From positions 246,882 to 310,881 of the forward strand of contig JAJKFJ010021923.1 in assembly GCA_027382625.1 (NCBI GenBank): DNA of 64,000 bases, read 5' to 3'. The position numbers were made by a program, and so were the translations under genes. The notes below the pieces were generated by a model that saw nothing but the letters and a program-made list of their open reading frames with translations, was not told where the DNA came from and did not search any database. Positions within the stretch are counted from its first letter, which is position 1. The number at the start of each line of letters is the position of its first letter. Of the stretch, positions 1 through 13,069 are shown one piece after another. The DNA comes from Tetmemena sp. SeJ-2015. Lineage: Eukaryota > Ciliophora > Spirotrichea > Sporadotrichida > Oxytrichidae.

Positions 1-389
1 TTTTGTATTGCGGGCAAGAAATTCAGTTTACAGAGAGAAACTAAACTTTTTTTAAATATTACAACATTTTTTAGATATATCTCATTTTTAGGTGTAGGTA
101 TGTTCAGCTTTTAGGTATGAATTTCAAAAAATTTAATCTATAAAAATATGGGGATATTTTACATTAAACGGCCTTCGAAAAAGATCCGCAGATAAATTAC
201 TATGCATAACTTCCATTGTATAAAATATTCTATTTATAATTTTAATACATGCTAGATATAAATTGAATTTTATACATTATTAGTCGCTGACATTAAAAAA
301 CAACCTACTTTAATGATTTTATAAGAATTTATAATTTCCGATTATCAATTAGTAATTCCCTCCTCAGATTTTAATCTTCAGAATGACTT
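1..389. other. AT-rich sequence beyond the dynein MDS; no gene seen
   Basis: No open frame with protein-like composition was found. On the minus strand the coding sequence ends at about 390 with a GTAAGT-like splice-donor sequence, and a TGA follows within four codons. The stretch is therefore germline-limited DNA or the beginning of an intron. Confidence 0.5.
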
Positions 390-3300
390 ACCTCTAGCAG
401 CTTTGCAAGCTCTGGCTATGTTTTCATACACAAAATCAGTGTTTTCAGTAAGCTCTTCCAGCTATTGCATACTCTCAGGCTCAAGTTGAGTGTGATCAAA
501 GTTTACTAAGATTTCTTAAAGCTTAGGGTTTCCAAGCACGTGCTTGCTAGTTGCAGCTGCCCAATAGTCTTTGGTATAGCCAATTCCATCCTTAGCCTTG
601 AACTTTATTGGCTCCACTTTCAACAATATGCAGACACCTTCCATAAGTAGTTTAACTGCGTTAGGAGGATTCTTCAAAGTCTTTAGCTCATTTATTTCAA
701 CTTTTGATAGATTTTAAAGTGCTGCAATTGCACTAAATAATTCAGGAGTAGCCTTGTTCAAATTAAATTCACACTCTTCTTTAATCTTCTCTGCTTGTTC
801 CCTTTGCAAATTAAAACATATTATTTAATATTAAGCTAATATAATTGAATTTGCAATTTAAAAAAATTAACTAATAACAATGAGAAGTTAGAAATTCTTG
901 ATTGAAAGTGGAGTAAGCTAATTTAAGTGACTGTTTGTTTTATAAAATAGATTATATCAGGAGTAATTTATTCATCAATAATAATTAAATTATTATAAGC
1001 TTATGCATAATAAACATGCTTAAAAGAAAATTCTCCTCTTGCCTGATCTCTATGGCTGCAGAAGAAGGCTCTCTTCACCAATGAAACAGACAGATTTAAG
1101 GCTAACCAATGTATTAAATCCCAAAATAGCTAAAATCTTTTTTACCCTAAATGGGCTTGGGCAAAATGTGAAATTAAGAGCGTTGATGGAGCGTGAAATG
1201 ATTATTAGAGTAGAAGTGGTCCTTCGAACTAAAAACTGTATCAGAGAGAAAAAATTTTTACTCTTTAGATGTAATAAAAGGGATAAATAAGAGATATGTA
1301 GATTCAGATGGGAGAGTAGTTGAGGTCTAGAGCTATTTTCAACTCTGGGCAGTAATAAGGCATTGAAAAATGTATTGGCAAGAATCAATTTAGGATGGAA
1401 AGGATAAAATTAATGCACATTATTATAATGGAGAACTCTCAAATTGCAATGGCAAATTTAACGGAAGTTTGGTAGATACTAGCAAAATACTAAAGTTACA
1501 GATTTAGCAAATTCTTAAAAAACTTAGTATTTTAAAAAAAAAAACCAAAAGACCAAAAGATTGGAAGAAATTGATCTGCAAATGATGATGCACAATTGGA
1601 ATTCATCAGTGAAAGGATAAAGACTTTAATTTTATAAACTGGTAAATATCTAATTAAGGGTGCTACTACAACAGTTGCATTAGGATAAGGAACTTAAAGT
1701 TGTCTTTAAATTGAAGATAAATATTCACACCACAGAGGATAAGGTTCAAAGACTATCGTGGTTATGGGACAGTAGTTTGCTATTTTGATCAATGTAAAAT
1801 TGAAAGCACATATTAAAAACTGTAGTCTATTACTCATAAATAAACAAAAATTAAACCAGCAGCCACAATCTTATTATTTTAAGTCTTTCAAATGACCTTT
1901 TTTGAATTCTATGAGCGCTTTAAACTAAATAATTATATTAAAAATATCTACTCATATAGCAATCAAAAATCCTGCAGTTTATAGTTAATTTTTTTTTTGG
2001 TGCAAAATTAATTATATTAGCTTAATAATTGAGCTCCTATTCTTCTTTCATGAGCGCATCTCTTCGCTTTCCTACTTTGATGTGCTGCTCTTTTAAGTTT
2101 TCCAGTATCTTTTCGAGCTCAATCTGCTTCTCAATCAGCATGGGAGAATTATTCTCCAGTTACTCTTGGAACTTTTCTACTTGTTCTTGGGTATTCTTGA
2201 GCCTTTCAAGGCCAGTTTCATACCTTTCCTGCAATTCCTTGAGACTAGTGCGCTTTTACTCGAATAGTTCCTTGTAGGTATTTATGTAGTCAATGAATGA
2301 ATGGGGAGTGATGTAGAGATAATGCTGCGTTTCCTAGAGATAGTTCTTAGCCATGGCTATGGTATCCATGTGTATTGAAATCGCAATTTCCAAAATCATG
2401 TCTCTGTTTACAACTTCATCTTCCTTGAGAAGTGTCTCAGCAACTTCCTTATAGCCTTCAGTCGGCCAGCTATCCATCCAAATTATAGTTGAGCAGTTTA
2501 CTATTGACTTGAAGTTTCTTATTCTTGCACGTAGATTAGCCCCAGTAGGAGTGAAGTTTAGCAACACTTTCAAGTTCTCTCTACACTTTTGAGAAAACTC
2601 AGCCAAAACTATCTAATTATTCAGAGCATTGCCCTTATCAATAGCTGTAGAGGCTGAAGTTGGACCTCCAACTCTCATGTTATAGTTATAATTTAAACAG
2701 ATAACAATTTAATTTTGTTTTGACAAAAAATATATTTTTACTATAGGAATAAGAATAAAGGATGTTCTCAGCTACTAAGAGAATTTTTTTCCATTTATAA
2801 TGGTCAAAAAGAAAAAGAGAAATAAACATCCATAAATAAAGGGCATTTAAATCAATTTTTTATAAGCCTTCTCATTTAAATGTTAAATTCTTTTTATTGA
2901 GATACTTAATCTTACAATCAACCTTATTAAACTTGATTATTTTATTAAGTCCTAATTTAATGTTTAAACAATCAATAGTTTACTATATGATGTTCTCGTA
3001 TTCCTCTTTTGTAAATATGCCTTGTATTTCTCCATTATTTACAAGGGTATTGATATCATCAAGAAATTCCTCCCTTATAATTTCGTTGTGCTTCAAATGG
3101 AACACTACTTCCTTATGATCCACTCCTGCTATTTGGAGCATGGTCTTAATGTCGTTTTACCAATCATCTTAAGTGTAGTTTGCCTCCAGTCTGATCTCAT
3201 AAATTTGATAATTGGCAAGGAAACAAGCCATTTAAGAAAGCTATCTTTTGCCCGAGCCTTCAATTCCTATCAGGATTCCATGAGAGAATGGCTGCTTTAT

Positions 3301-6300
3301 AAGTCTATGGATTTTGATGAGGAACTCCACTAAAAACTCGAATAGGACTATGTTGATCTTGTTTCGTTTGTGAATTTCATTGTATTCAGACAGATATTTC
3401 CTTAAGTTTTAAGTAGTTTCTTTCATATCCTCCGTCTCGACATACAAACCATCTTAGCCCTTGTTGAAAGAGCAGAAGAATGGATACCCTATTTTCTTAG
3501 ATAGCTTGTTCTTCCCTATCTTGAAATGCTTCCTCGCAACTTCATTAAACTTCCCGAAAAGAATCTTCTTGTCTGCGTAGTCTGAAATCCTATCACAAAG
3601 AGTCCTCCAAGATTCATGGATCCAAAGTTTAGCGAGTTCATATTCAGATTTTAGATAAGAGGGTTCAACCTCTGAAAGTCCATAAATGATCTTGAACATG
3701 TGACGAGTATTGAATATGTAGAGGAACTTAGCAGGAGTAGGCTTGACATGTCTCTCAAAATAAGCATATAAGTCGAGAGTGGCTTTAATAACTGAAGTTA
3801 TAGGCATGCCTTATATAGCTTATGGCCAGTTAACAGTAAAATTATCAAGAATCTAACTAAACAAAGACATATAGTGCCTCTCATCCATGTTGAGTGTACC
3901 TAAATAAGCCCAATGCCATTCATTTCTGGTAGCAATAGCATTTTTATGAGACTCATAGACAGTGATGCATGATAGGAATTGAATATCCTCAATCTTCTTA
4001 AAATCTAAGGTCTTGTGATCATACCATCCTGAGAAATCGAACCACTGTCTCAAAAGCTCATTGGCAGATTATATTCCATACTCATCTCTGAAAGGCATCA
4101 TTAAATCGTCTATGAAGAACACATATTTTTAAGTAAATGGAGGCCCAAACACACCCTTTCTTCTCCTCTCTAAGTCGAGAATCGATATAATGCTAAATCT
4201 TGTCTGCAGTTGAATTATTCGAGAATACTATCGAAGAGCATTTGTACTTAGGTGAGATATTAGGCAGCTACTTAAATATTACATCTCTAGTAAGCCAAGA
4301 TTTTCCTGATCCAGTTGGTCCAACTAAAAGCAGATTATTCTTACAGATGATATTAGCCTCTATTACATAACCGAGCCTAATAGTTTCTATGGTAGGGATG
4401 AACTTGTTGAAATAAGACCCTCTCTTTTTAAACTTTGAATCCTCATCACCACTTTTAAGTTGATTCTTCAAAGCATCCCAGTGTAGCCAACTGTTTGTCT
4501 CGAGATCAAAGAATACTTCAAAAAGACTGTAGCTCTATGGTAGAGGGCATAAGAAATAAGGAGGCTTTTCTGGCTCTAGGAATTCCGGGGTAGGATCATA
4601 ATTATTCTGAGCTTCTCCTTTTCTCGGAGCTACACCTGCAGTCACTCCTCCTCCTTACTTTTTAACCATTTTACTCTTAAGTTGCGCTATAGTTGATATC
4701 TCCTCAGTATTACAAAGTATCTTGCTTCTAAGTTGTCTATCAAATTCTTTTCTAAGGTTAAGCTTGAGAATGGATCCAAAAGCCCAAACTATACTGAACA
4801 AGAAGAAACTTTATATCCACATCGCTTTGTTCCTCTATAGTGGTGGGTGTAAAATGAAATTATGTTACCATGGCATTTTAGAATCTTGTTTCAACATCTG
4901 CAAATTGAACGTGATAGCTTCTCTTTCCCATGACGTTGCTCATTTTTGCAGAGAGTTGAACTGTGGTGTCATCTGCCTAGGAGTCATTAAAAATGTTAAA
5001 AGCAGCTGCATTATTAGAGCTAAACTTTTCACTTCTGTAATCATTCAGCATAGCGTTCATTAGTCTACAGAAGTTCTTCACAGCCCACTTTTATGAAACT
5101 GGATAGATCTAAAAGTAGAGATTACCTACGAAAAGAGAAGATAAATTTTCATACCAAGTTGCTCTGGTGGATAAAGTTCTCAAGAATATCAGGGATAAAG
5201 TAGTTGCACAACAAGTCTATCTCAGGACAGCATTCCTCTAAGCAGAGTGGAAGACTTTTTATCCATTTGTTAATTATAGCCTTGAGAGGAATTACATCAT
5301 CCTTCATGTATATCATTCCACATCTTGATATTGTAGCTGGAGTGCAATTAGTCAAGTCTTCAGCTTTACAAATATAAAAATTAGCTTCTATGATAATAGT
5401 CATGAGACCAGTCATCTTAATTGTTTCTCCTGTACTTAGGGTAAGTTTCTTGTTATCATCCATTACAGAGTTTAAGTTCTCAACCCAAACTGGATCAATA
5501 GGACCGTCAAAAGTGATCCATTTTCTTCTCTCGCTAATGTCAGTAGAGCAGTTTCTCATTACGTTTGCCATGATTCCATCATTCCAATCATGACTAACTT
5601 CATCGTAAGTGCCCATTAGCTATCCGAGGTTAATGCTTTTTGGGTTGATTGTGTAGGTGACAACTCCTTTATTTCTACACTGAGCTTTGATCATTTTAAC
5701 TTCCTCAGGAGTGAGTTCTATCCCAATTTACTTCTCTAAGTCTAGTTCATCGAATGACTCATCTTGATTGGTAATACCAAGTCTCTTGGCCTTGCGCATT
5801 TTGTACATCTAGATCCTTTCTTCTACTTCATTATCTCTAGACTTATTTAGAGTATCTTGAAGAACTTAGATTCCCACTGTTTTACCAGTTATAGTTGATC
5901 CCACTATCATTACTCCGTGCCTTATCATAACACTATCATATAAGTGCAGGATTCTTTGAACTATCTCCGGAGTCACTTAGTAGCTCTTATTCATCAAAGA
6001 TTGCTCTATCAGATTCTTTAGTGACCCATATTTTACATGCGCTTATAGTGCCTTAGGAAAGATGTCATCAGTAATACCTTTGAAGATTATAGTATCGGTT
6101 TGGTGTAATTTAGGTACATTAGTGTCATTAATGGCTCTAAGGACTATGAACTCCTCAATCTTTTCCTCATCTTCTATTATAGACTCCTCATCAATTCCTA
6201 AGATTTTCATTAGCTTTCGAGTCTGTTTAGCTTCGTCCTTATGTTCTGCTATAAATTCAAGTCGCTAAAGCATTCTTTTCTCGGTGTTGCCTCGTATTAC

Positions 6301-9300
6301 CTTATGACGTTTCTCAATAAATTTATTAGTACTTCTCTGAAGTCTTTAGTAAAGTACTTGGTACTCATCGTATTAGTCTTCTCTTGACTTTACTATTTCA
6401 TCGTCTGAAGACTCATAGATATCTATAGTTTCCTCTTCAAATTCCTCATCGACCTCGTGAATAGCTTTTTATCCTACTTTTGTTGGATTGATCTTATCTC
6501 TTTTCAAAAACTTCTTTGTTGTTTGACTCTCTAGATAGGCACTATCTAGCGACAGCCTTCTTTCGACTCTCAGTGCATTTTCAGATTCTAGACTTGACTC
6601 AGATAATCTTTTCTAGATGATTGTACTTCTTCTCATCAATGCTGCTCTCTTACCTTCTCCTATAAGATTCCCGCTACTTTTCTTGCCCTTAAGTTTGCCC
6701 TTTGATTGTTCCTGATTATTTTTGGGATTATTGAATTTGCTCTTTCTTTTGTCTGAATTCTTGTTGGTGTTGGATTTATCGGCGATAGATAAAGTGGAGT
6801 AATTGTTTTTATCCTTCTTTCTACTCTTAGTAGTGTTGTTACCTCCTCCACTGCCATCTTCTCTTCCGCCTAAACTACCAGTGGCATCTTCCTTCTTCTT
6901 CTTGCCTTCCTTTATCTTAAAATCGGGCTCTATAACTCCTGATGCTTTTAACTTCATCAAGCCGGCGATTTGCAGTACAATCTTAATACTTCTTAGACCG
7001 AAATCATAATGGATCTGATTACTAAGCTGCTGTTTGGCCAAGCTGAAGGCTCTTACTATCTTTCTTGCTAAGGGCTTTGCTTACAGAAAGCCAAAACTGT
7101 AAAGCAAGATCTCTGCAATAAGGACTGAATCAGGTACGATCATAGCAAATGGTCGAAATAGAGACTTCAAGTTATCTGGCAATTCAGTTCTACCGATATA
7201 CTGTGGATTCATAGTTATGAAAATAGCACAGTCTTTGTTAAACTATATTGGGGTCTCTTCGAACATCAACTCATTCCTATTCTCTCTAATAGCGCCTTAG
7301 ATGATGATTATGATCTAAGATATGACTGAAAGAACTGAGAGCTCAATTCTATTGAACTCATCAAAGCAGCTCCAAGCTCCACTGGTTGCGAGTCCTTTAA
7401 AGAACTTTGTCATTGCAATAAAGTTAAGGGAGCTAGAGCAGTTAAATACGAAGCATTGTTTAGCTAGGCATTTAGAGAGATCCTTTGTTGTCTCAGTCTT
7501 GCCAGTTCCAACTGGGCCCTCTGGAGAACCTCCAAAGTTATAGTGGAGTGCCATGAATAAGGACCTGTAACATCTATCAGTCAAAGGAGTTATGACTATT
7601 CTTTGGGTATTACCCAGGTATTCGTACCCATAAGGACGGTAGGCATCTATCATGCTCACATTTAGAGTGTATACTTCTTGTTAACGGAATTAGGCTAGCT
7701 CTTATTCTTTTAGGGTATAATTCTTTCGCTTTTAATTTTTTCATTTTATTTTTATTACTTGATTAAAGTAATTATGTTACCACCCTTACTTATTCTCTCT
7801 ATTCGAAATTAAGTTCGTCCTTATCTCTCAAATTCTTGCCGGTAACAGGTGTGATTTATGGCAAGCCAAGTCTTGAGCTTGCAATTAAGTTATTAGACTG
7901 ATGAGATCTATGAGTGGGTAGCTATGACACATCACTCTACTTGCTTTTAAGACTATCAGATCGCTTCAGTTCAGAATTTTCTCCTACATTAATGTTAGAA
8001 GAGCCTTGCAATCCTTCCTTTCGAGTTGATCCTCTGGCAATCTGTAATTTATACTCGTACTTCATGTTTATTTTCCACAGGAAATCAGTAGAGTACCTAA
8101 CATCCGAAGCTATCATGTGCTTGATAGTGTCTCTAGCATGAACTCTATTTGTTAACAGACTTGAAATAGTAGTTCTGGTATTGTAATCTAGTTTGCTTCT
8201 AATCATCCTTGTGAGAGTCTCAATCTCAAAGATAACTTGTTTCCCAATGTCTTTTAATCTGTGCACCTCTTCATTAACGAATATTTCATTAAGAGTTTCA
8301 GTGAGGATTATGTTCATGACCACGACCACAACTTATCCCTGCCAAGACTTTACCCAGGATTCGAAATCTCTCATTCTCACGTCAACCACTGATTAGTGAA
8401 TCACATATTTCACAGACTCCTTCATTTCATGCTCAAGAGTCTTCAGCCAGTTTTCTGCACTTTCATTAGCTGAAATTGGGTTTCGTAAGGATATGAACTC
8501 CTCTTCTTTAGAATAAATGCCAGTAATGTCACCGTTTGGCAAGAATCCTAGATAATCTATTCCTTCAAATATCTTCCCCAAAAACTTCTATACATTTCTG
8601 GGCTCTCTCATTTGACCTAGAATCTCAATGATCTCTTCGTTTGATAAAAAGTAGAACCTAGCAAAGTACTCTCTCTTAGATTCTAGGTAAACTGAAAGTC
8701 CTCTTGTAATGTTTTCAAATTCCTTATTTACATATTGAAGTTGTACAATAAGACCCTCTCTTCTGCAATATCTTTGCACTCCAGGATCAGATACTATGTT
8801 TACAATTTCTCTCTTGTAGAAGGTATCGAGTGCTGCAAACTTAGTGGCCTCATTTATCATTTGCTTGGCGATATCTTCTTGCTAGAAGATAGGTTCGAGA
8901 TAAATCCAACTCTTCTAGGCTTTCACCCACTCGTCCAGGGCATCTACTATAATCTTAAGTTCTTTTTCCACTCTCACTATTTTGTCTATGAAATGCTTGG
9001 CGTATTGATTGGACTTTAAAGCTAGAATCTTGATAGAAGATTCCTCGAAAACTGTGATAAGATCATCGATGCTCTTTATGATGAAAGTATTGGTTTCCTT
9101 GTATTTTATAGGCTAGAATTCTAATATCCTCAGCTCGTGGTCTAATGCCTCTAAGGTAGTTTTGATGGCATATTCCTTAATCGCTATTTCAGAAACTCCT
9201 TTTATTATGTCAAGCTTTTGTCCCTCGTACATCTTCCTGTCAATCAATTTTTGAAGAGTTAAGTTTTGAGGCTCAATATCGAATCCTAGTTGCTTTGACA

Positions 9301-12300
9301 GCATCACCCAATGCCTCTTTTCAAGACCTTTGGAGCGAAGTGAACTGATCATAGGCATGTAATCTTTAAACTTTTCCATCTCTTGCAACAGATAGTTTAG
9401 CATGCCCATAGGCTCAGGATACTAGTTGATGTGAGTTTTAGAGATTCTAGTTAGTTACTTCCACCACTCATTTATACTCTCCTCCATTTAGTCTGCATTT
9501 AGCTCATAGAAATTTCCAAACAACCAGGCTATTAACAAATTAAGAGCAATAAATTTTACCATCATAAACTCTTGTGTAGCTAGCAGCTATCGACCACAGA
9601 TTAACGAAGGGCTTAATTTCATTCTGTAAAGACTGGATAGAGGTAAACTTTGTGATTCTCAGGTTCAGTAGTTTCTCCCTTCTGTTTATGATATCACAGT
9701 CTGACTCTGTTTGCTCTAAGTCAAATTTCAGCTTCTCCATCTTTTCAGACACTAGCAAATGATTAAAGAACGCATTTAAAATTACTGTCTAATATCATAG
9801 CAGGTACAAACTAAGCCTTATCTCCCTCTCCTTGGCTTAATCTACTTTCTCTAAATCTGCTTCCTCCTCCAATAGAAGATGAAAAAGATTAATTCATGGG
9901 AGTGTTAGCTCCTGTTACAGCTTCACTGACCCCTAATTGAGCTATTCCTGCTACTTACAAAGCATTTACATTATTTTGATCGCTTGGTTTAGGTTTAGGT
10001 CGAATGAAATTTGACTTCTAAGTTTGATTCTTTGGATCATCAATAGAAACGGTAGCTGCATCTAGAGGCTTTACTAATCCGATATTCTTAAAAGTGTCAA
10101 GTTCATCTCTGAACTCGTTAATCTTAAAGTTATTATGATTTAATTGAGTATTATAAAGTTTAACTTTATTTTAGATGCAGTCCTTTAAGTCTATTAAATT
10201 TACATGTAAAATTAAATAAATTAAATTATAAAAGCTGCTTAACATTATTCATTCTCTTTTTAAATTTCATTAAAAAAATACTTATAATTGCCATTGAATT
10301 TAAGTTTTTGTAAGAAATATTTACATGAGTCTTTAAGAAACTCTGCTTTCAAATGTACAACATTGAATTATTTCCATTTTATATCAGCTATTCAATAAAT
10401 ATATTTAAATTATGAGACATGCATTTAAAATTAGCTAGTTATTCTCTCAAATATAATCCATATTTATATGATTATAATCTAGTTCATAATTCTTTCCTTT
10501 TCTCTATTCATTTACTCACTAAGTCTAGCTCTTTCATTTTCAAGATTTTATTTTCTCTTGAACAATAAGTTTCTTAATCTATTTGGGTACGAGAAGAGAT
10601 TTAGATACTTCTCAAAGTCCTAATCCAGCAATCTCAATTCGAGAGTATCGATAAAGTCCTTCCTAATTTTAATAACATCTAGGAAATTCTCTAACTCATC
10701 GAGCAAGTCGTCTGGCTTTTATATCTTTTCAATATAGTCAATAAGGATAATAACTTCATCAATGGTTTCTACTGGTTCAATAGCCTTCCTCTCTATCACT
10801 TCAAACTAATTGAATAGGTTGTTCATTTTACCTAGAAAGTCCATAACCACATATCTTGAGAGACCTTAAATAAGTTTGTCTAAGTGCTTCTTTATGATTT
10901 ACTTAAAAGAAGTGCAGTCTAGGGCAACTATTCCAAAGTCATACACATTTTCAACTGAAAGCTGAACATCCCAAAAGACAGCTCTTAGCTCCTGGAACTT
11001 CAATATATATACTTCCTCAGTGATTTCAATATTCTTGTATGCGTCTTGCATAATTCTATGCTCCTTTGTAGAGTTATCAATTTACTTTTCAATAGCGTTC
11101 TAAACCCCTGCTGCACCTGGAGCAGGTCTGAGTTCTTACTCTGACTCGCTATCTGATTCGGAGTTCTAGTCTTCATAACTACGCTTTTTCATTTCAAAGA
11201 TGAGTAGATCAAAGTTCAGCTGCAAATACCCAATATACTTCTACAACTTCTGAACCCTTTACTCAGGCTTAATTTTCATGTGGTCGATGATTATGCTTAT
11301 CATCCTTATGAGATGCTCAAACTTTTGATCTTTCTCCACATCAGGATTCCTGAGAGTATTCTTCTTTAGTTTAAGTTGGGGGATCACCATCTCATCTATG
11401 CGCCTTATTCGTGAGACTGAGTTAATGAAGAGCTCAATCAGGCCGTTGAAGTCTTGCCACACATCGCCAAGGAAAGGCTTTGTTTGAATTTCATAAGAGT
11501 TTCGCACTATCTACTATGCTTCTTAGTTGTTGTTACCTCTGGGATCTGTGAATCCTACCACTCTTTTTTAAGTTTGTGATTCAGGTTTTTCTATCTTAGC
11601 TGTTGCGAGGGTGGTCTTCTTTACCTTAACCTCCACTTTAATCATAGGTTGATAGCTCATTGCAACCTTGAAATAGTCGTAGTAGAATTAGTTATAAGCT
11701 TAGGACATTCTGAATTGCTGGTCTCTTATTGCAAACTGAAGCAAGAACTTCAAATAGTTTTCAAAAGTCTACTATAGCTTATCATAAAGATTCTTCTCTT
11801 GGAAGAGTCTGATGAGCTCGAATAGCTTTAGTACATATGGGTTGAGAGTTTTCCTTGATATCTCTCTGCTGTTTTAATCAAACTCCTTGTCTACTATCTT
11901 TTCTACTTTCTTGGCTATGTTTTCAGTCCATCTAATCTCCAAAGTCTCTTTAAAGCGTCTTGCCACGATACGTTGACTCTTGATAAAGTTATGCATCTGC
12001 ACTGGAAACTGTCTAAGCTTTTGCTTGTACTTTTCAGAAGACTTCCCTTCGAATTCTGGTTAATTAAGAACGTAACAATCAAGTTCTGCTGGATAGGGAA
12101 GTCAAAGATTGGAGTCTTTATGACTATTTCTTCGTTTTAGCTGATCAGGAATTAAATAGCATCGATAAAGCTCTTCTTTCCTACTATTGCATAGTCTTAG
12201 AGAATAAGCCTTGCTTCATCTCTATTAAGCATCTTCTCCAGCTATTTTCCATTTTCTTCATAAGCTTTGAGGGCATAGTATGGATTTTTCTTTTCACTTC

Positions 12301-12909
12301 TGGCATTTTCCAAATCCTCTCCCTCTATTTTGTATTGAGCTACTATTCTAGTTATATAAGGATCGCCTATTTAGCTAAAGATGGTAGACTTCAAGATAGA
12401 AAACACGAATAGGGCCTCTACTTATATAACGAGCAGCTAGACTCTCTTTTAGTCAAATTTTGAAAGGTCAATAACTAGTTTTTTCTTAATGTTCTATTTG
12501 AGTTTTTTGGGTAGCTTAATGTAACTATACTTCTTAAACTTCTTGCGAGCTCATTTATAAAAAGCCTCTCTGATAGAAGTTTGCTCTGAGCTTCTTTTCT
12601 TAAGTTGATGGCTTAGTGCCTTCTGTTTTCTATTTACTCTCTAGTCTCGTAATCCACAAACTGCAAATTCAATCTGCCTGCATATTTAGTGAGAGTTTTC
12701 CCCTAAGACTAAAACTCAATGAGGAATTTCTTTTTGTCTAAGTTGTATTCAAGCACTCTGGCATCAGTTTGCTCTTTGGTGCCATCAAGTCTGAAGTAGT
12801 AAGACCTTGCCCTTAGGGGAGACTTGTTCTTCTGTCTCCTATCATCAATTCGCTTTCTCAGAGTTTCATTCTCACTCAAGAAGTCATCGAATAATTCTAC
12901 TTAAATCAT
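390..12909 (-). CDS. Axonemal dynein heavy chain, N-terminal tail to stalk (5' block of MDSs)
   Basis: Motor subunit of an axonemal dynein: hydrolyses ATP and moves along doublet microtubules in cilia. Read from high to low coordinates. The first visible Met (12907-12909) is followed by VELFDDF and an inner-arm-like N-terminal tail; a Ser/Pro/Gln-rich stretch lies near 9.8-10.1 kb. AAA1 has P-loop [14 protein letters not shown] and Walker B CFDEFNR (about 7.35-7.54 kb). AAA2 has a variant P-loop GSTITGKT (about 5.9 kb) and the [12 protein letters not shown] block. AAA3 has [12 protein letters not shown] (about 4.3 kb) and AAA4 has [10 protein letters not shown] (about 3.25 kb). The stalk then has [18 protein letters not shown] and ends at [12 protein letters not shown]. 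Between AAA1 and AAA2 sits a Lys/Ser/Asn-rich insert (6.61-6.9 kb) not typical of the family. The reading frame crosses several IESs. AAA5, AAA6 and the C-terminus are absent here; a matching block lies at 24.6-29.6 kb. The true start could lie on another MDS. Confidence 0.93.
808..2004. other. IES of 1,197 bp in the dynein stalk (pointer AAATTAA)
   Basis: Plus-strand copies of AAATTAA lie at 808-814 and 2005-2011. Deleting the DNA between them joins the first stalk helix ([20 protein letters not shown]) in frame to [17 protein letters not shown]. Unlike the other IESs in this gene it holds about 0.8 kb of less AT-rich, partly open sequence at 1.0-1.85 kb that I could not identify. Confidence 0.75.
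2692..2962. other. IES of 271 bp in dynein AAA4 (pointer TTTAAACA)
   Basis: Copies of TTTAAACA lie at 2692-2699 and 2963-2970. Joining at one copy gives, on the minus strand, [15 protein letters not shown] in one frame. The interval has TGA codons in the dynein frame, so it cannot be coding. Confidence 0.8.
7701..7788. other. IES of 88 bp before dynein AAA1 (pointer CTTATTCT)
   Basis: CTTATTCT occurs at 7701-7708 and 7789-7796. Excision joins LNFEQREQ to [15 protein letters not shown] in frame, directly ahead of the conserved YGYEYLGN block of AAA1. Without excision the frame contains TGA. Confidence 0.85.
10200..10480. other. Probable IES in the dynein tail, boundaries not resolved
   Basis: An AT-rich stretch with TGA codons separates tail sequence ending near [13 protein letters not shown] from tail sequence resuming near DLKDCIQNKVKLYN. 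I did not find an unambiguous pointer pair. Confidence 0.5.
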
Positions 12910-13069
12910 TATTAAAATAAAACAAAAATATATATTAAAATAATTATTTAAATGAGTTGAATTCCTCCTTATTTGAATATTCAATCAACCAGATATTTTG
13001 CATTCCATAATTTTTAATAAAGAGAATTTTGTTGCAATTAAAAAATTTAATTATTTGACACAGGCTAAA

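Noticed and set aside
1039..1388. Overlapping open frames on both strands inside the dynein IES, considered as a gene
   Set aside because: Neither has a recognisable domain or stable codon pattern, and the interval is removed by a good pointer pair. Kept only as an observation.
7322..7543. Plus-strand open frame opposite dynein AAA1
   Set aside because: Antisense of the conserved P-loop and Walker B region; the minus-strand dynein reading is certain.
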